46,767 nucleotides of DNA from positions 1 to 46,767 of the forward strand of contig JAALKD010000024.1 in the NCBI GenBank assembly GCA_011088215.1, given 5' to 3'. This DNA comes from Sphingomonadales bacterium (GTDB lineage Bacteria > Pseudomonadota > Alphaproteobacteria > Sphingomonadales > Kordiimonadaceae). Positions 28,080 through 36,589 of the stretch are shown in pieces (position 1 is the stretch's first letter; each line of letters begins with the position of its first letter). The translations under genes were made by a program, and so were the position numbers. A model generated the notes under the pieces. The model searched no databases. It was not told the DNA's origin and saw only the letters and a list, made by a program, of their open reading frames with translations.

Positions 28080-29189
28080 CTACAGCGCCATGGAATGCAA
28101 GTCATTCAAGGTCACAAACACCATAAAAATCAGTAAAAATGCCATTCCGGCGACAAAACTGGCCTCTTGAGCCTTTTTACTCAGTGGGGAGCCCTTCACT
28201 GCCTCTAAACCAAAGAACAAAAGATGACCTCCGTCCAGTACTGGAATCGGCAGCAGATTGACGATTCCTAGGTTCAAAGACAGAATCGCCAGTATCCATA
28301 TGAAGTCCTGGAAACTCCGATTAGCGGCTTCGCCGACCATATTGGCAATTCTTGGTGGCCCACCCAGTTCGGTTACAGACCGTAGCCCAATGACAATTTG
28401 GCCAAGGGTAGTAAACATGGTTTTGGTCATTGAAGCAGTTTGGCGTACGCCTTCACCAAAAGAGTCGAGAGGACCCAGATCAAGCCTCGTACCTGGCGGC
28501 GATGTCACACCCAGCACACCGTAGGGATATTTATTGTCAAATCTGTCTTCAAAATAGGCAACACCGAGCGTCGCCTGAAAATTCATCACACGTCCAGCAC
28601 GCTCAATTTGAACTGGAACTTCGTAAGACGGTCGCAGTCTCACAATTGGGCCGATGTCATTAAAGCGCTCTACAGATTCGCCGTTAATGCTGATAATCTT
28701 GTCACCAATTTTCATTCCGGCCGCGCGGGCAGCGGAAGTCTCACTAAACCCTGCTATAACCGGTTCGGAAACCTGAATGCCGTATGTGTACATAAAGCCT
28801 GCAAAAACCACGGCAGCTGCCAGTAGATTGATTGCGGGCCCAGCAAAAACGATAAGTGACTTCTGCCACAAAGGTTTGAAGTGAAAGCACACTGCGCGTT
28901 CCTCTGGGCTCAAACCTTCAGGTATATCACCCGGATTGCTTGCAGCAGTTGCGTCCCCGTAGAATTTAACATAACCACCGATTGGAAAGGCACCTAACTT
29001 CCAGCGCATGCCGTTTTTGTCAGTGCGGCCAAATATTTCTTTTCCCATTCCGATTGAAAAAGTATCAACTTTTACACCAAATATCCGGGCGACAATGAAA
29101 TGTCCCCACTCATGGATGAATACCAACAATGAAAAGCCACCCAAGAAAGCGACGATGGTAAACAAGATACTTGGAGCTTCGGTTTCCAT
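28080..29189 (-). CDS. rseP: RIP zinc metalloprotease RseP
   Basis: 369 residues. HEXXH is visible as FIHEWGHF (His26, Glu27, His30) in the first membrane segment, and the third zinc ligand is in PVLDGGH near residue 315. A single PDZ domain lies at about 125-200 (AARAAGMKIGDKIISINGE). Four membrane segments. Site-2 proteases cut membrane-bound anti-sigma factors and leftover signal peptides in the inner membrane. It sits between dxr and bamA as in most Proteobacteria. Confidence 0.95.
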   Translation of the reverse strand: METEAPSILFTIVAFLGGFSLLVFIHEWGHFIVARIFGVKVDTFSIGMGKEIFGRTDKNGMRWKLGAFPIGGYVKFYGDATAASNPGDIPEGLSPEERAVCFHFKPLWQKSLIVFAGPAINLLAAAVVFAGFMYTYGIQVSEPVIAGFSETSAARAAGMKIGDKIISINGESVERFNDIGPIVRLRPSYEVPVQIERAGRVMNFQATLGVAYFEDRFDNKYPYGVLGVTSPPGTRLDLGPLDSFGEGVRQTASMTKTMFTTLGQIVIGLRSVTELGGPPRIANMVGEAANRSFQDFIWILAILSLNLGIVNLLPIPVLDGGHLLFFGLEAVKGSPLSKKAQEASFVAGMAFLLIFMVFVTLNDLHSMAL

Positions 29190-29246
29190 TATGTATTCAG
29201 CCTACTCTTCATTCAAAATAACGTGCTAAAATATGCCGCCAAACTA

Positions 29247-30419
29247 TCAGGCCGACATATCTTTAACAATTGCTTGTGACAACGCTCTTGCCTGTTCGTC
29301 CATTTCAAACACCATTGAAAGGGATTGTGGCGCTTTCATGTCTAATTTTGTCAGCGCGCTATTCACTACAGACGATATATCCATAAACCCAATTCTTTCA
29401 GCCAAGAATGCCTCCACTGCCACTTCATTGGCAGCATTGAGGACGATCGGGGCTGACCCGCCGTTTCTTAGCGCATCCATTGCCTGTTGCAAACAAGGAA
29501 ACGTCTCAAAATCGGGCTTTGCGAAGGTTAGCTGTCCTATGTCTGCCAGTGACAAGCGCTCAACCGGGGCTTCGAGCCGCCCAGGCCATGACATTGCATA
29601 GGCAATCGGTGTGCGCATATCAGGGCTACCCAGTTGCGCCAAAACACTACCGTCAATATATTGTACCATGGAATGAATGACAGACTGTGGGTGAACCAAA
29701 ACGTCAATTTGCTCATGTGTCACTGGAAATAAGTGATAGGCTTCAATGACTTCAAGGCCTTTGTTCATCATTGTGGCAGAATCGACAGAAATTTTTCGTC
29801 CCATATTCCAGTTTGGGTGCTTAACCGCCTGCTCGGGCGTAACATTTTTTAGGCAGTCGGCTCGTTTATCCCAAAATGGTCCACCGGACGCGGTCAAAAT
29901 AATTTTTTCTACAGATCGATCTGCGTTGAAGTCGAAGACTTGAAAAATAGCATTGTGTTCGGAATCAACCGGTAGAATAGTAGCATTACTGCGCTGCGCT
30001 TCCTCAATCATCAACTCGCCAGCACAAACAAGACACTCTTTATTGGCTAGGGCAATTGTTGCCCCGCGTTTTATTGCTGCCAAAGTTGGTCTGAGGCCGG
30101 CAGCGCCAACGATGGTTGCCATAACAATTTCTGCATCTGCTTGTGCCGCTTCTATTAGTCCACCCTCGCCTGCTGCAACACGAATAGCGGTCCCGCTCAG
30201 CGCTTCCTTTAACTCGAGAAATTTATCTGGATTGCCTATCACCGCTAGCTCAGCATCGAATTCCATTGCCAACTTCGCTAATGCCTGCACATTAGAATTG
30301 GCGGTTAATGCCACGGCCTTGAATTTGCCGCGGTTTCTACGCACTAAATCAAGCGTACTTAGGCCCACAGATCCAGTAGCGCCGAGGACTGAAATTGTCT
30401 TTGGGATAGCTTGGCTCAT
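29247..30419 (-). CDS. dxr: 1-deoxy-D-xylulose 5-phosphate reductoisomerase
   Basis: 390 residues. The N-terminal NADPH fold starts ISVLGATGSVGLSTLDLV. Metal and substrate motifs follow: LPVDSEHNAIFQ, LTASGGPFW and KISVDSATMMNKGLEVIEA, with the flexible loop and Trp in SWPGRLEAP. It makes methylerythritol phosphate, the committed step of non-mevalonate isoprenoid synthesis. The start follows the cdsA stop with no gap (30419/30420), so they are in one operon with uppS, which uses the isoprenoid product. Confidence 0.96.
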   Translation of the reverse strand: MSQAIPKTISVLGATGSVGLSTLDLVRRNRGKFKAVALTANSNVQALAKLAMEFDAELAVIGNPDKFLELKEALSGTAIRVAAGEGGLIEAAQADAEIVMATIVGAAGLRPTLAAIKRGATIALANKECLVCAGELMIEEAQRSNATILPVDSEHNAIFQVFDFNADRSVEKIILTASGGPFWDKRADCLKNVTPEQAVKHPNWNMGRKISVDSATMMNKGLEVIEAYHLFPVTHEQIDVLVHPQSVIHSMVQYIDGSVLAQLGSPDMRTPIAYAMSWPGRLEAPVERLSLADIGQLTFAKPDFETFPCLQQAMDALRNGGSAPIVLNAANEVAVEAFLAERIGFMDISSVVNSALTKLDMKAPQSLSMVFEMDEQARALSQAIVKDMSA

Positions 30420-31265
30420 TTAATTTACAGCCTTGCTGAGCTGGACAGCAGCTAGTGTCAGTGCAACGGCGGGGGCTGCAAAAACCAATCCATCGACACG
30501 ATCAAGGATGCCGCCATGGCCCGGTATAAGGTTGCCGCTGTCTTTCGCATTCAACGCTCTTTTCACCGCGCTTTCGTATAGATCACCCAACTGCGCGATA
30601 ATGGCCACGCCCGCACCTGCAATTGCGAGCCAAACTGGTGTGCCCAAGCCAAACAAGGCTGAAATAGCAGCCGAGACTATAGCGGCGAGTGCCATGCCGC
30701 CGATTAAGCCAGCCCATGTCTTTTTTGGGCTTAGTTTGGGAGCTAACTTGGGTCCGCCAATACCTTTTCCTGCAAAGTATCCGCCCACATCCATTGCCCA
30801 CACGGCAAAAAACAGCCATCCCACCGTCAAACCGTTATCGTCTACACCCCGCAACCATAGCAGTGATACCAGAGCCATAGCCACATACTGCCCCCCGCCA
30901 AATGCATTTACAGCCGTTCGTTGAGGCGCGCTTGCATTATTCGCTATTTTCCCTGGGGTACTTATTGCGACGCCAGCAATTGGCAAAGCGAGCAAAGCGA
31001 TTGCGATAAGGCTTATGGGTAATAGCTGAAAGTAGTACGCGGCGACCGAGGTATAAAATAGCATCGAGATACCAAACACCAGTTTTTGGGTTCTCGCGGT
31101 GACCGAAGTCAGTGAACACCATTCTTCGAACATTAGCCATCCGCCAACTGCCAATAATGCGAAAAACCACCAGCTGCCCAAATAGATCAGCCCGAGCACA
31201 ACTGGTAGCAGCGACAGCGCTGATACAATTCGCTTAAACAGGTTGTCTGAGAGACCTAACGGCAT
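30420..31265 (-). CDS. cdsA: Phosphatidate cytidylyltransferase
   Basis: 281 residues with about 7-8 membrane segments. The family signature is complete near the C-terminus: SAVKRALNAKDSGNLIPGHG followed by GILDRVDG. It forms CDP-diacylglycerol from phosphatidate and CTP for phospholipid synthesis, so it depends on PyrG for CTP. AAGGAA lies 8 bases before the ATG. It lies between uppS and dxr, the conserved order. Confidence 0.95.
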   Translation of the reverse strand: MPLGLSDNLFKRIVSALSLLPVVLGLIYLGSWWFFALLAVGGWLMFEEWCSLTSVTARTQKLVFGISMLFYTSVAAYYFQLLPISLIAIALLALPIAGVAISTPGKIANNASAPQRTAVNAFGGGQYVAMALVSLLWLRGVDDNGLTVGWLFFAVWAMDVGGYFAGKGIGGPKLAPKLSPKKTWAGLIGGMALAAIVSAAISALFGLGTPVWLAIAGAGVAIIAQLGDLYESAVKRALNAKDSGNLIPGHGGILDRVDGLVFAAPAVALTLAAVQLSKAVN

Positions 31266-31284
31266 TGGAAAATTCCTTTAACCC

Positions 31285-32025
31285 TCAGGGCCGCGCGCCA
31301 AAACGGCGGTCACGTGATAGATAGTCTTCAATCGCCTCGGCAAAAGTTTGGCTTGTAAAATCAGGCCAAAGAACCGGCGTGAACAGAAATTCTGCATAGG
31401 CAGCTTGCCAAAGCAGGAAATTAGACAATCGTTGCTCGCCGCTGGTGCGAATAATCAGGTCTGGGTCCGGAATGCCGTGAGTAAACAAAGACCGTTCAAC
31501 GCTCATTTCATCAATGGTGTCTAGACTCTGTTCGCCTGTCAGCACAGACTGTGCAACAGTTTTCACTGCATTGACGATTTCATCGCGTGATCCGTAACTC
31601 AGAGCAATTACCAGCGTAAGACGGCTATTGTTTTTTGTCCGGTCTTCAGCTGTTTCGATCATGTCTTTGATGTCACGACTGAGTGCATTTCTCTGGCCGA
31701 TCACTCGAAGCTTAACGCCTTCTTTGGATAACGTGCGCACTTCTTTTTTTAGATACATGCGCAGCAAACCCATGAGGTCGCTGACTTCCTCGGGTGGTCG
31801 ATTCCAATTTTCGGACGAGAATGCGTATAAAGTCAGGTAAGAAACGCCGCAGTTGATTGCTCCCTCAATGGCCTCACGAACAGCATCCGCACCTTTTCGG
31901 TGACCTTTACTTCGGGATACGCCGTTTTTGGCAGCCCAGCGTCCATTACCGTCCATAATGATGGCAACATGCTTAGGCGCGCTCGGCGCACCAGATTCAA
32001 TTGTAGCAATTGCCTCGGCAGTCAT
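31285..32025 (-). CDS. uppS: Isoprenyl (undecaprenyl) diphosphate synthase
   Basis: 246 residues. The catalytic motif IIMDGNGRWA holds Asp25; other cis-prenyltransferase motifs are LTLYAFSSENWNRP and the C-terminal DLIIRTSGEQRLSNFLLWQ. It builds the C55 lipid carrier for peptidoglycan and other glycans. It starts 3 bases after the frr stop; AGG lies in the frr end. The order frr-uppS-cdsA-dxr is standard. Confidence 0.96.
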   Translation of the reverse strand: MTAEAIATIESGAPSAPKHVAIIMDGNGRWAAKNGVSRSKGHRKGADAVREAIEGAINCGVSYLTLYAFSSENWNRPPEEVSDLMGLLRMYLKKEVRTLSKEGVKLRVIGQRNALSRDIKDMIETAEDRTKNNSRLTLVIALSYGSRDEIVNAVKTVAQSVLTGEQSLDTIDEMSVERSLFTHGIPDPDLIIRTSGEQRLSNFLLWQAAYAEFLFTPVLWPDFTSQTFAEAIEDYLSRDRRFGARP

Positions 32026-32028
32026 CGG

Positions 32029-32592
32029 TTAAACCTGCATAATTTCGGCTTCTTTGGTATGTAGTGTCTCGTCAACAATCCCTACATATTTGTTGGTTAG
32101 TTCTTGTACTTCATCGGCGTACATTTTGTGATCGTCTTCGCCGATCGACTTGTCTTTTTCCATGCGCTTAAGTGTATCCATACCGTCGCGGCGCACGTTC
32201 CTAATGGCTATACGTCCCTGCTCTGCGTATTTTGCGGCAACTTTAGCAAGTTCGGCGCGACGTTCCTCGTTAAGTTCTGGAATGGGTATGCGCACCAATT
32301 GTCCATCCAACATAGGATTTAGACCGAGACCAGCATTTCTGATGGCTTTTTCAACTGCCTGTCCGTTTGACTTGTCCCAAACTTGGACACACAGCATGCG
32401 GGGCTCGGGAACAGTTACCGTGCCAACTTGGTTTAAGGGCATGACTGAGCCGTATACGTCGACAGTTACCGGGTCGAGAAGGCTGGTGGAGGCGCGACCC
32501 GTGCGCAGGCCCGCGAATTCATTTTTCAGTGCTTCAACGGCACCTTTCATTCTGCGCTCAATATCATCCAGGTCAATATCATCGCCGCTCAT
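32029..32592 (-). CDS. frr: Ribosome recycling factor
   Basis: 187 residues, usual length. Motifs are LRTGRAS (with the ribosome-binding Arg), [14 protein letters not shown], and [31 protein letters not shown] helix, giving the tRNA-shaped two-domain protein. With EF-G it splits post-termination ribosomes. Its GAGGGG ribosome site lies in the last codons of pyrH, so translation is linked to pyrH. Confidence 0.97.
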   Translation of the reverse strand: MSGDDIDLDDIERRMKGAVEALKNEFAGLRTGRASTSLLDPVTVDVYGSVMPLNQVGTVTVPEPRMLCVQVWDKSNGQAVEKAIRNAGLGLNPMLDGQLVRIPIPELNEERRAELAKVAAKYAEQGRIAIRNVRRDGMDTLKRMEKDKSIGEDDHKMYADEVQELTNKYVGIVDETLHTKEAEIMQV

Positions 32593-32594
32593 CG

Positions 32595-33320
32595 TTACAT
32601 CCCCTCTTTAACTACTGTGCACGTTCCGCCGCCGTTCAACACGTTCATTAATTCGTCTTCAGCGTGAATTGAAAAGACAACGATCGGGATGTTGTTTTCC
32701 CGGCATAATGAAATCGCAGAGGCGTCCATCACTCGTAAATCTTGGCGCAAAACGTCCATATAGCTTAATGAATCGTACCGCACTGCGGTTGGATCTTTCT
32801 TTGGATCAGCATTGTAAACACCGTCTACTTGCGTACCTTTTAGCAGTGCATCGCAGTTCATCTCTGCGGCGCGGAGTGCTGCGGCTGAATCCGTGGTAAA
32901 AAATGGGTTGCCAGTACCGGCCGCAAAAATCACAATCCTACCCTTTTCCAAATGGCGAATTGCCCGGCGCCGAATATAGGGCTCGCTAACATTTGCCATT
33001 GGAATAGCGGACAACACCCGGGTGTCTACACCGACCTGCTCCAGAGCATTTTGAAGTGCCAATGCATTCATGACCGTTGCCAACATACCCATATGGTCTG
33101 CGGTTGTACGGTCCAGTCCTGCAGCTGCGCCTTTAATGCCGCGAAATATATTGCCACCACCGACAACGACGCATACTTCAACGCCAATTTCGCGGGCGTG
33201 TTTTATTTCGTTGGAAACACGTGTGGCGGTTTCGGGGTCAATACCATACGACCCATTGCCCATCAGGGCCTCGCCTGATAATTTCAACAGGATACGTTTG
33301 TAGCGCGGCGCTTGAGACAT
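32595..33320 (-). CDS. pyrH: Uridylate kinase
   Basis: 241 residues from ATG 33320 ([20 protein letters not shown]); a longer frame upstream lacks conservation. The amino acid kinase fold has [18 protein letters not shown] and the UMP-binding region ending [16 protein letters not shown], then [11 protein letters not shown]. It phosphorylates UMP to UDP, which leads to UTP, the PyrG substrate. A GGGGAG site is about 12 bases upstream. A 17-bp palindrome lies 33-49 bases before the start. The tsf terminator separates it from tsf. Confidence 0.96.
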   Translation of the reverse strand: MSQAPRYKRILLKLSGEALMGNGSYGIDPETATRVSNEIKHAREIGVEVCVVVGGGNIFRGIKGAAAGLDRTTADHMGMLATVMNALALQNALEQVGVDTRVLSAIPMANVSEPYIRRRAIRHLEKGRIVIFAAGTGNPFFTTDSAAALRAAEMNCDALLKGTQVDGVYNADPKKDPTAVRYDSLSYMDVLRQDLRVMDASAISLCRENNIPIVVFSIHAEDELMNVLNGGGTCTVVKEGM

Positions 33321-33352
33321 AAGCGGCAAAACTCCCCTAAATTTTCCCCAGA

Positions 33353-33369
33353 GTGTGCATTTTGCACAC
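33353..33369. promoter_or_regulatory. 17-bp palindrome upstream of pyrH
   Basis: GTGTGCA-TTT-TGCACAC with perfect 7-bp arms, 33 bases upstream of the pyrH start and inside the only place its promoter can be. It may be an operator. No terminator-like T-run follows. Confidence 0.4.
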
Positions 33370-33431
33370 ATTTGGCGCAGCTTATCCGCTTAGCCGGGTA
33401 TTGGCCATAAGTGATTTGGCATTTACGCAAT

Positions 33432-33463
33432 AAAAAAGCCCAGGTAAACTTCCTGGGCTTTTA
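33432..33463 (-). terminator. Terminator of rpsB-tsf
   Basis: An 8-bp stem AGCCCAGG/CCTGGGCT with a 7-base loop is followed on the minus strand by a T-run, 20 bases after the tsf stop. Confidence 0.85.
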
Positions 33464-33480
33464 AAGTGTATTTTGACGGT

Positions 33481-34407
33481 TTAGACGCCAGCTGCCGCAG
33501 CAACTTCTGCTGCAAAGTCATCTTCTTTTTTCTCAAGGCCTTCGCCGACTTCCATGCGAACAAATTCAACCAGTTCGATCGGCGTGCCAGCTTCTTTTGC
33601 TGCTGCAGCGATCACAGCAGAAACTTTGCTTTCGCCGTCAATAACAAAGGTCTGGTGTAACAGAACAACTTCTTCCAGATATTTACGCATACGGCCAACA
33701 ATCATCTTTTCGATGATAGCTTCAGGCTTGCCAGATTCGCGCGCTTTGTCCATTTGAACCTGTTTCTCGCGCTCAATCATTTCCGGATCAAGATCGTCTT
33801 CCGAAAGTGATGCAGGGTTTGCTGCAGCAATATGCATAGCCAACTGTTTGCCGAGGCCAGCAAGTACGTCTGCGCTTGCATCTGATTTCAGACCAACAAG
33901 TACCACAATCTTACCCATACCGTCAGCGACTGAGCCGTGTACATATGAGGCAACAAGACCGTTTTCAACTTCCACAGTCTTGGCGCGACGGATATTCATA
34001 TTCTCACCGATTTTCGCAATCGCGTCGGTCACGGTTTCGGCGACAGTTTTGCTGCTGCCGGGATATATAGCTGCTGCAATTGCGTCAACATCGTCACCAT
34101 TAGCCAGTGCAACACCGGCAATATCGCCTACTAGACCCTGAAATTGTTCGTTGCGAGCAACGAAGTCTGTTTCTGAGTTAATTTCCACAGCCGTGCCTTT
34201 GGTACCTGATGTCTTAACGGCAACCAGACCTTCGGCCGCTACGCGAGATTGCTTCTTGCCAGCAGATGCCAGGCCCTTCGTCCGCAACCAGTCAATTGCA
34301 GCTTCCAGGTTGCCGTCATTTTCAGATAGCGCTTTTTTGCAATCCATCATACCTGCGCCCGATCTTTCGCGCAGTTCTTTAACAAGTGCGGCAGTTATTT
34401 GTGCCAT
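33481..34407 (-). CDS. tsf: Elongation factor Ts
   Basis: 308 residues. It opens with a UBA-like domain ([20 protein letters not shown]) followed by the EF-Tu-contact motif [10 protein letters not shown]. The core and dimerisation domains follow. It exchanges GDP for GTP on EF-Tu. AAGGAG lies 9 bases before the ATG. It is downstream of rpsB, as nearly always. Confidence 0.97.
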   Translation of the reverse strand: MAQITAALVKELRERSGAGMMDCKKALSENDGNLEAAIDWLRTKGLASAGKKQSRVAAEGLVAVKTSGTKGTAVEINSETDFVARNEQFQGLVGDIAGVALANGDDVDAIAAAIYPGSSKTVAETVTDAIAKIGENMNIRRAKTVEVENGLVASYVHGSVADGMGKIVVLVGLKSDASADVLAGLGKQLAMHIAAANPASLSEDDLDPEMIEREKQVQMDKARESGKPEAIIEKMIVGRMRKYLEEVVLLHQTFVIDGESKVSAVIAAAAKEAGTPIELVEFVRMEVGEGLEKKEDDFAAEVAAAAGV

Positions 34408-34457
34408 TGAATGTCTCCTTGTGATTTTTCAATCACCAAATAAAAACGGGAACGATG

Positions 34458-34479
34458 CCCCGGACCATATAGTCCGGGG
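34458..34479 (-). promoter_or_regulatory. Hairpin between rpsB and tsf
   Basis: A perfect 8-bp stem CCCCGGAC/GTCCGGGG with a 6-base loop starts 15 bases after the rpsB stop. The T-run (GTTTTTATTT) is separated by about 10 bases, so it may be a weak attenuator or an RNA-processing stop rather than a full terminator. Confidence 0.45.
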
Positions 34480-34493
34480 AGTTATCCAGAAGC

Positions 34494-35648
34494 CTATTCA
34501 GCGTCTTTTTTTGCAGCAGCTTTCTTAGCTGGGGCTTTTTTTGCAGCAGGCTTCTTGGCAGGTGCGGCTTTTTTTGCAGCAGGCTTCTTGGCAGGTGCGG
34601 CTTTTTTAGCAGCAGGCTTCTTGGCCGGGGCTTTTTCTTCCGCAGCTTTAGCTGTAGGTTTTGCGGCTGCTTTTTTTGCAGCAGGTTTCGCCGCAGCTTT
34701 TTTTGCAGGGGCTTTTTCTTCAGCCTTTTTCGCTGCTGGCTTTGCAGCAGTAGCTTTTTTCGCTGGAGCTTTTTTTGCAGGCTCTTTCTTCGCTGGCTTT
34801 TCAGCTGGCGCGTCCTCCACAACAACTTCGGCTTCAACCACTGGCGCCGCTTCCGCAGCAGCTGGCGCTTCAGCAACTGCTTCTGCTGTCGTTTCTTCAG
34901 CAACAACAGTCTCAGCCGGGGCTTTATCTGCAGCACCAAGATCAACGCCTTTGGAAGCCAAATCAGCTTGAATGCCATCAAGGACTGCGCCTGCAACCAG
35001 ATCACAATACAATCGGATCGCCCGTGTTGCGTCATCATTGCCTGGAACTGGATAATCAATGCCGTCAGGCTTTGAATTGGTGTCAATCACGCCGATTACA
35101 GGAATTTTCAAACGGTTGGCTTCGGCAATTGCAATGTCGTCGCGGTTGGTATCAACAACGAATACCAAGTCCGGAAGGCCACCCATGTCCTGAATGCCAC
35201 CAAGAGAAAGCTCAAGCTTGTCACGCTGGCGTGTCATTTGCAGAGTTTCTTTCTTGGTCAAACCAGTATGTTCCTGGCCTAGCTTTTCATTCAACTGCTT
35301 GAGTTGCTTGATTGACTTTGAAATTGTCTGCCAATTGGTCATCATGCCGCCGAGCCAGCGATGGTTTACATAATACTGACCACAGCGCTTCGCCGCTTCG
35401 GCAATGATTGGAGATGCTTGGCGCTTGGTGCCAACAAACAAAACACGGCCGCCGCCAGCTACTACGTCGCGTACCACCTGAAGGGCGCGACTGAAGTATG
35501 GAACGGTCTGTGATAGATCAATAATATGGATACCGTTACGGTCACCGAAGATAAACGGTGCCATTTTAGGGTTCCAGCGATGTTTTTGGTGGCCAAAGTG
35601 TACGCCTGCTTCAAGCAATGCGCGCATGTCTACTAGGGGCATGGTCAT
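34494..35648 (-). CDS. rpsB: 30S ribosomal protein S2 with long Lys/Ala/Pro tail
   Basis: 384 residues; S2 is usually about 240-260. Residues 1-240 are a normal S2 ([46 protein letters not shown]). Residues 241-284 form an acidic Ala/Glu/Val linker. Residues 285-384 are a histone-H1-like basic tail of repeated [11 protein letters not shown] units, encoded by near-exact 33-base repeats. Ala-rich S2 extensions occur in other alphaproteobacteria; their role is not known to me. The ATG at 35648 follows AAGGAA. S2 binds the 30S platform. A promoter and folded leader lie upstream. Confidence 0.95.
   Translation of the reverse strand: MTMPLVDMRALLEAGVHFGHQKHRWNPKMAPFIFGDRNGIHIIDLSQTVPYFSRALQVVRDVVAGGGRVLFVGTKRQASPIIAEAAKRCGQYYVNHRWLGGMMTNWQTISKSIKQLKQLNEKLGQEHTGLTKKETLQMTRQRDKLELSLGGIQDMGGLPDLVFVVDTNRDDIAIAEANRLKIPVIGVIDTNSKPDGIDYPVPGNDDATRAIRLYCDLVAGAVLDGIQADLASKGVDLGAADKAPAETVVAEETTAEAVAEAPAAAEAAPVVEAEVVVEDAPAEKPAKKEPAKKAPAKKATAAKPAAKKAEEKAPAKKAAAKPAAKKAAAKPTAKAAEEKAPAKKPAAKKAAPAKKPAAKKAAPAKKPAAKKAPAKKAAAKKDAE
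34543..34640. repeat. 33-base tandem repeats in the rpsB tail
   Basis: GCAGCAGGCTTCTTGGCAGG followed by TGCGGCTTTTTT recurs with a 33-base period (11 codons), about two to three copies nearly identical, then decaying copies to about 34790. Such identity can slip during replication or assembly. Confidence 0.7.
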
Positions 35649-35675
35649 AAGATATTCCTTTTCCGGTTATGCCTC

Positions 35676-35768
35676 CGCAGGGTTGCGTTGCCGTGCCATT
35701 ATGGCCTTGGTCAACACCGGATGGCGCCTCACCAACTCGATGAGTAGCCGACCCCTGCGTGTGAAGTC
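35676..35768 (-). promoter_or_regulatory. Folded 5' leader of rpsB
   Basis: The leader from the predicted start (about 35768) to the rpsB ATG is about 120 bases. A closing stem CGCAGGG/CCCTGCG pairs 35753-35759 with 35676-35682, and inner hairpins such as GGCCATAATGGC lie within. S2 leaders bind S2 for feedback in some bacteria; that role here is inferred. Confidence 0.35.
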
Positions 35769-35774
35769 GTCGCC

Positions 35775-35803
35775 CGTATAGGCATGCGAGCCCCAGAGAT
35801 CAA
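35775..35803 (-). promoter_or_regulatory. Predicted rpsB promoter
   Basis: On the minus strand TTGATC (35798-35803), exactly 17 bases, then TATACG (35775-35780). It lies between the nudix stop and rpsB, where a promoter is expected. Confidence 0.55.
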
Positions 35804-35822
35804 GCGTTTTCTTGCAAAAAAG

Positions 35823-36587
35823 TTATCTTTTTGGCGCTTCGACCTTCAGCTCTTTTGCTGATGCCTGGGTAACTTCATAACCAGCTGCTTTTTGAATGGT
35901 CAGATTTATGCCCCGATCTTTCATTTCCAAACGCGGCAAAATGCGCACAACCGGCGTTTGTCGTGCGGCTTGTAATGCAGACGCAACCGTTGATGAGCGG
36001 GCCAGTTTCATCAGGTTAAGGCGCGTCGGGAACATCAAGGGAACCCTGTCATTCTCCCAGTCGGCCAAAATTTCACGTGGTTTGAACCATTTCGCTGCCA
36101 CAGCCTCAACACCGTCGTGTTTTTCGGTGTGGTCGTCATCAGCGGCTAGAAAGAAATAAGTATCGAAACGACGTGGCATGGTCTCGGGTGTTACCCAATG
36201 GGCAAACGGCACCATTTCGTCCAGTTTCAATTTCACGGCAGCACGCGCAAGCAACTTGTCAAAAGGCAAAGCCGTCCCAGCAATATCAGTGAAGTTGGTA
36301 TCACCGAGCAGGATATTTGTTTCTTCATACAATTTTCTTGCTGCAGCAATCCTGCAGGAGGCGTCCGCAAATGTTCGGCGGTTGTGTTTTAGATACTTGT
36401 GCCAACGCCAACGTTGGCTGTCTTCCACATCCACTTTGCCGCCGGGGAAAACCAAGGCCCCCGGGGCAAAGCGCATGGTTTTGGCGCGTTCAATCATCAA
36501 GACTTCAAGACCGCCCGATCGATCTCGCACCAACAGAATTGACGCAGCAGGCTGTGCAGGCACGGCCTTTTTTACCGTATCACTCAT
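35823..36587 (-). CDS. NUDIX hydrolase
   Basis: 254 residues. It begins AASILLVRDRSGGLEVLMIER and has FAPGALVFPGGKVD, then after an insertion of about 25 residues the box helix AAARKLYEETNILL. The paired metal-binding Glu are kept, but the first Glu of the usual R-E-X-X-E-E is Lys and the following Gly is Asn, so activity could differ. The layout resembles NUDT19-like coenzyme A or nucleotide diphosphatases. GAGGAA precedes the ATG, which lies right after the dnaE stop; the two genes are co-transcribed. Confidence 0.82.
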   Translation of the reverse strand: MSDTVKKAVPAQPAASILLVRDRSGGLEVLMIERAKTMRFAPGALVFPGGKVDVEDSQRWRWHKYLKHNRRTFADASCRIAAARKLYEETNILLGDTNFTDIAGTALPFDKLLARAAVKLKLDEMVPFAHWVTPETMPRRFDTYFFLAADDDHTEKHDGVEAVAAKWFKPREILADWENDRVPLMFPTRLNLMKLARSSTVASALQAARQTPVVRILPRLEMKDRGINLTIQKAAGYEVTQASAKELKVEAPKR

Positions 36588-36589
36588 GT

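Noticed and set aside
34433..35090. Long open frames on both strands across the rpsB tail
   Set aside because: They are by-products of the repetitive Lys/Ala codons; their translations are low-complexity and have no ribosome sites.
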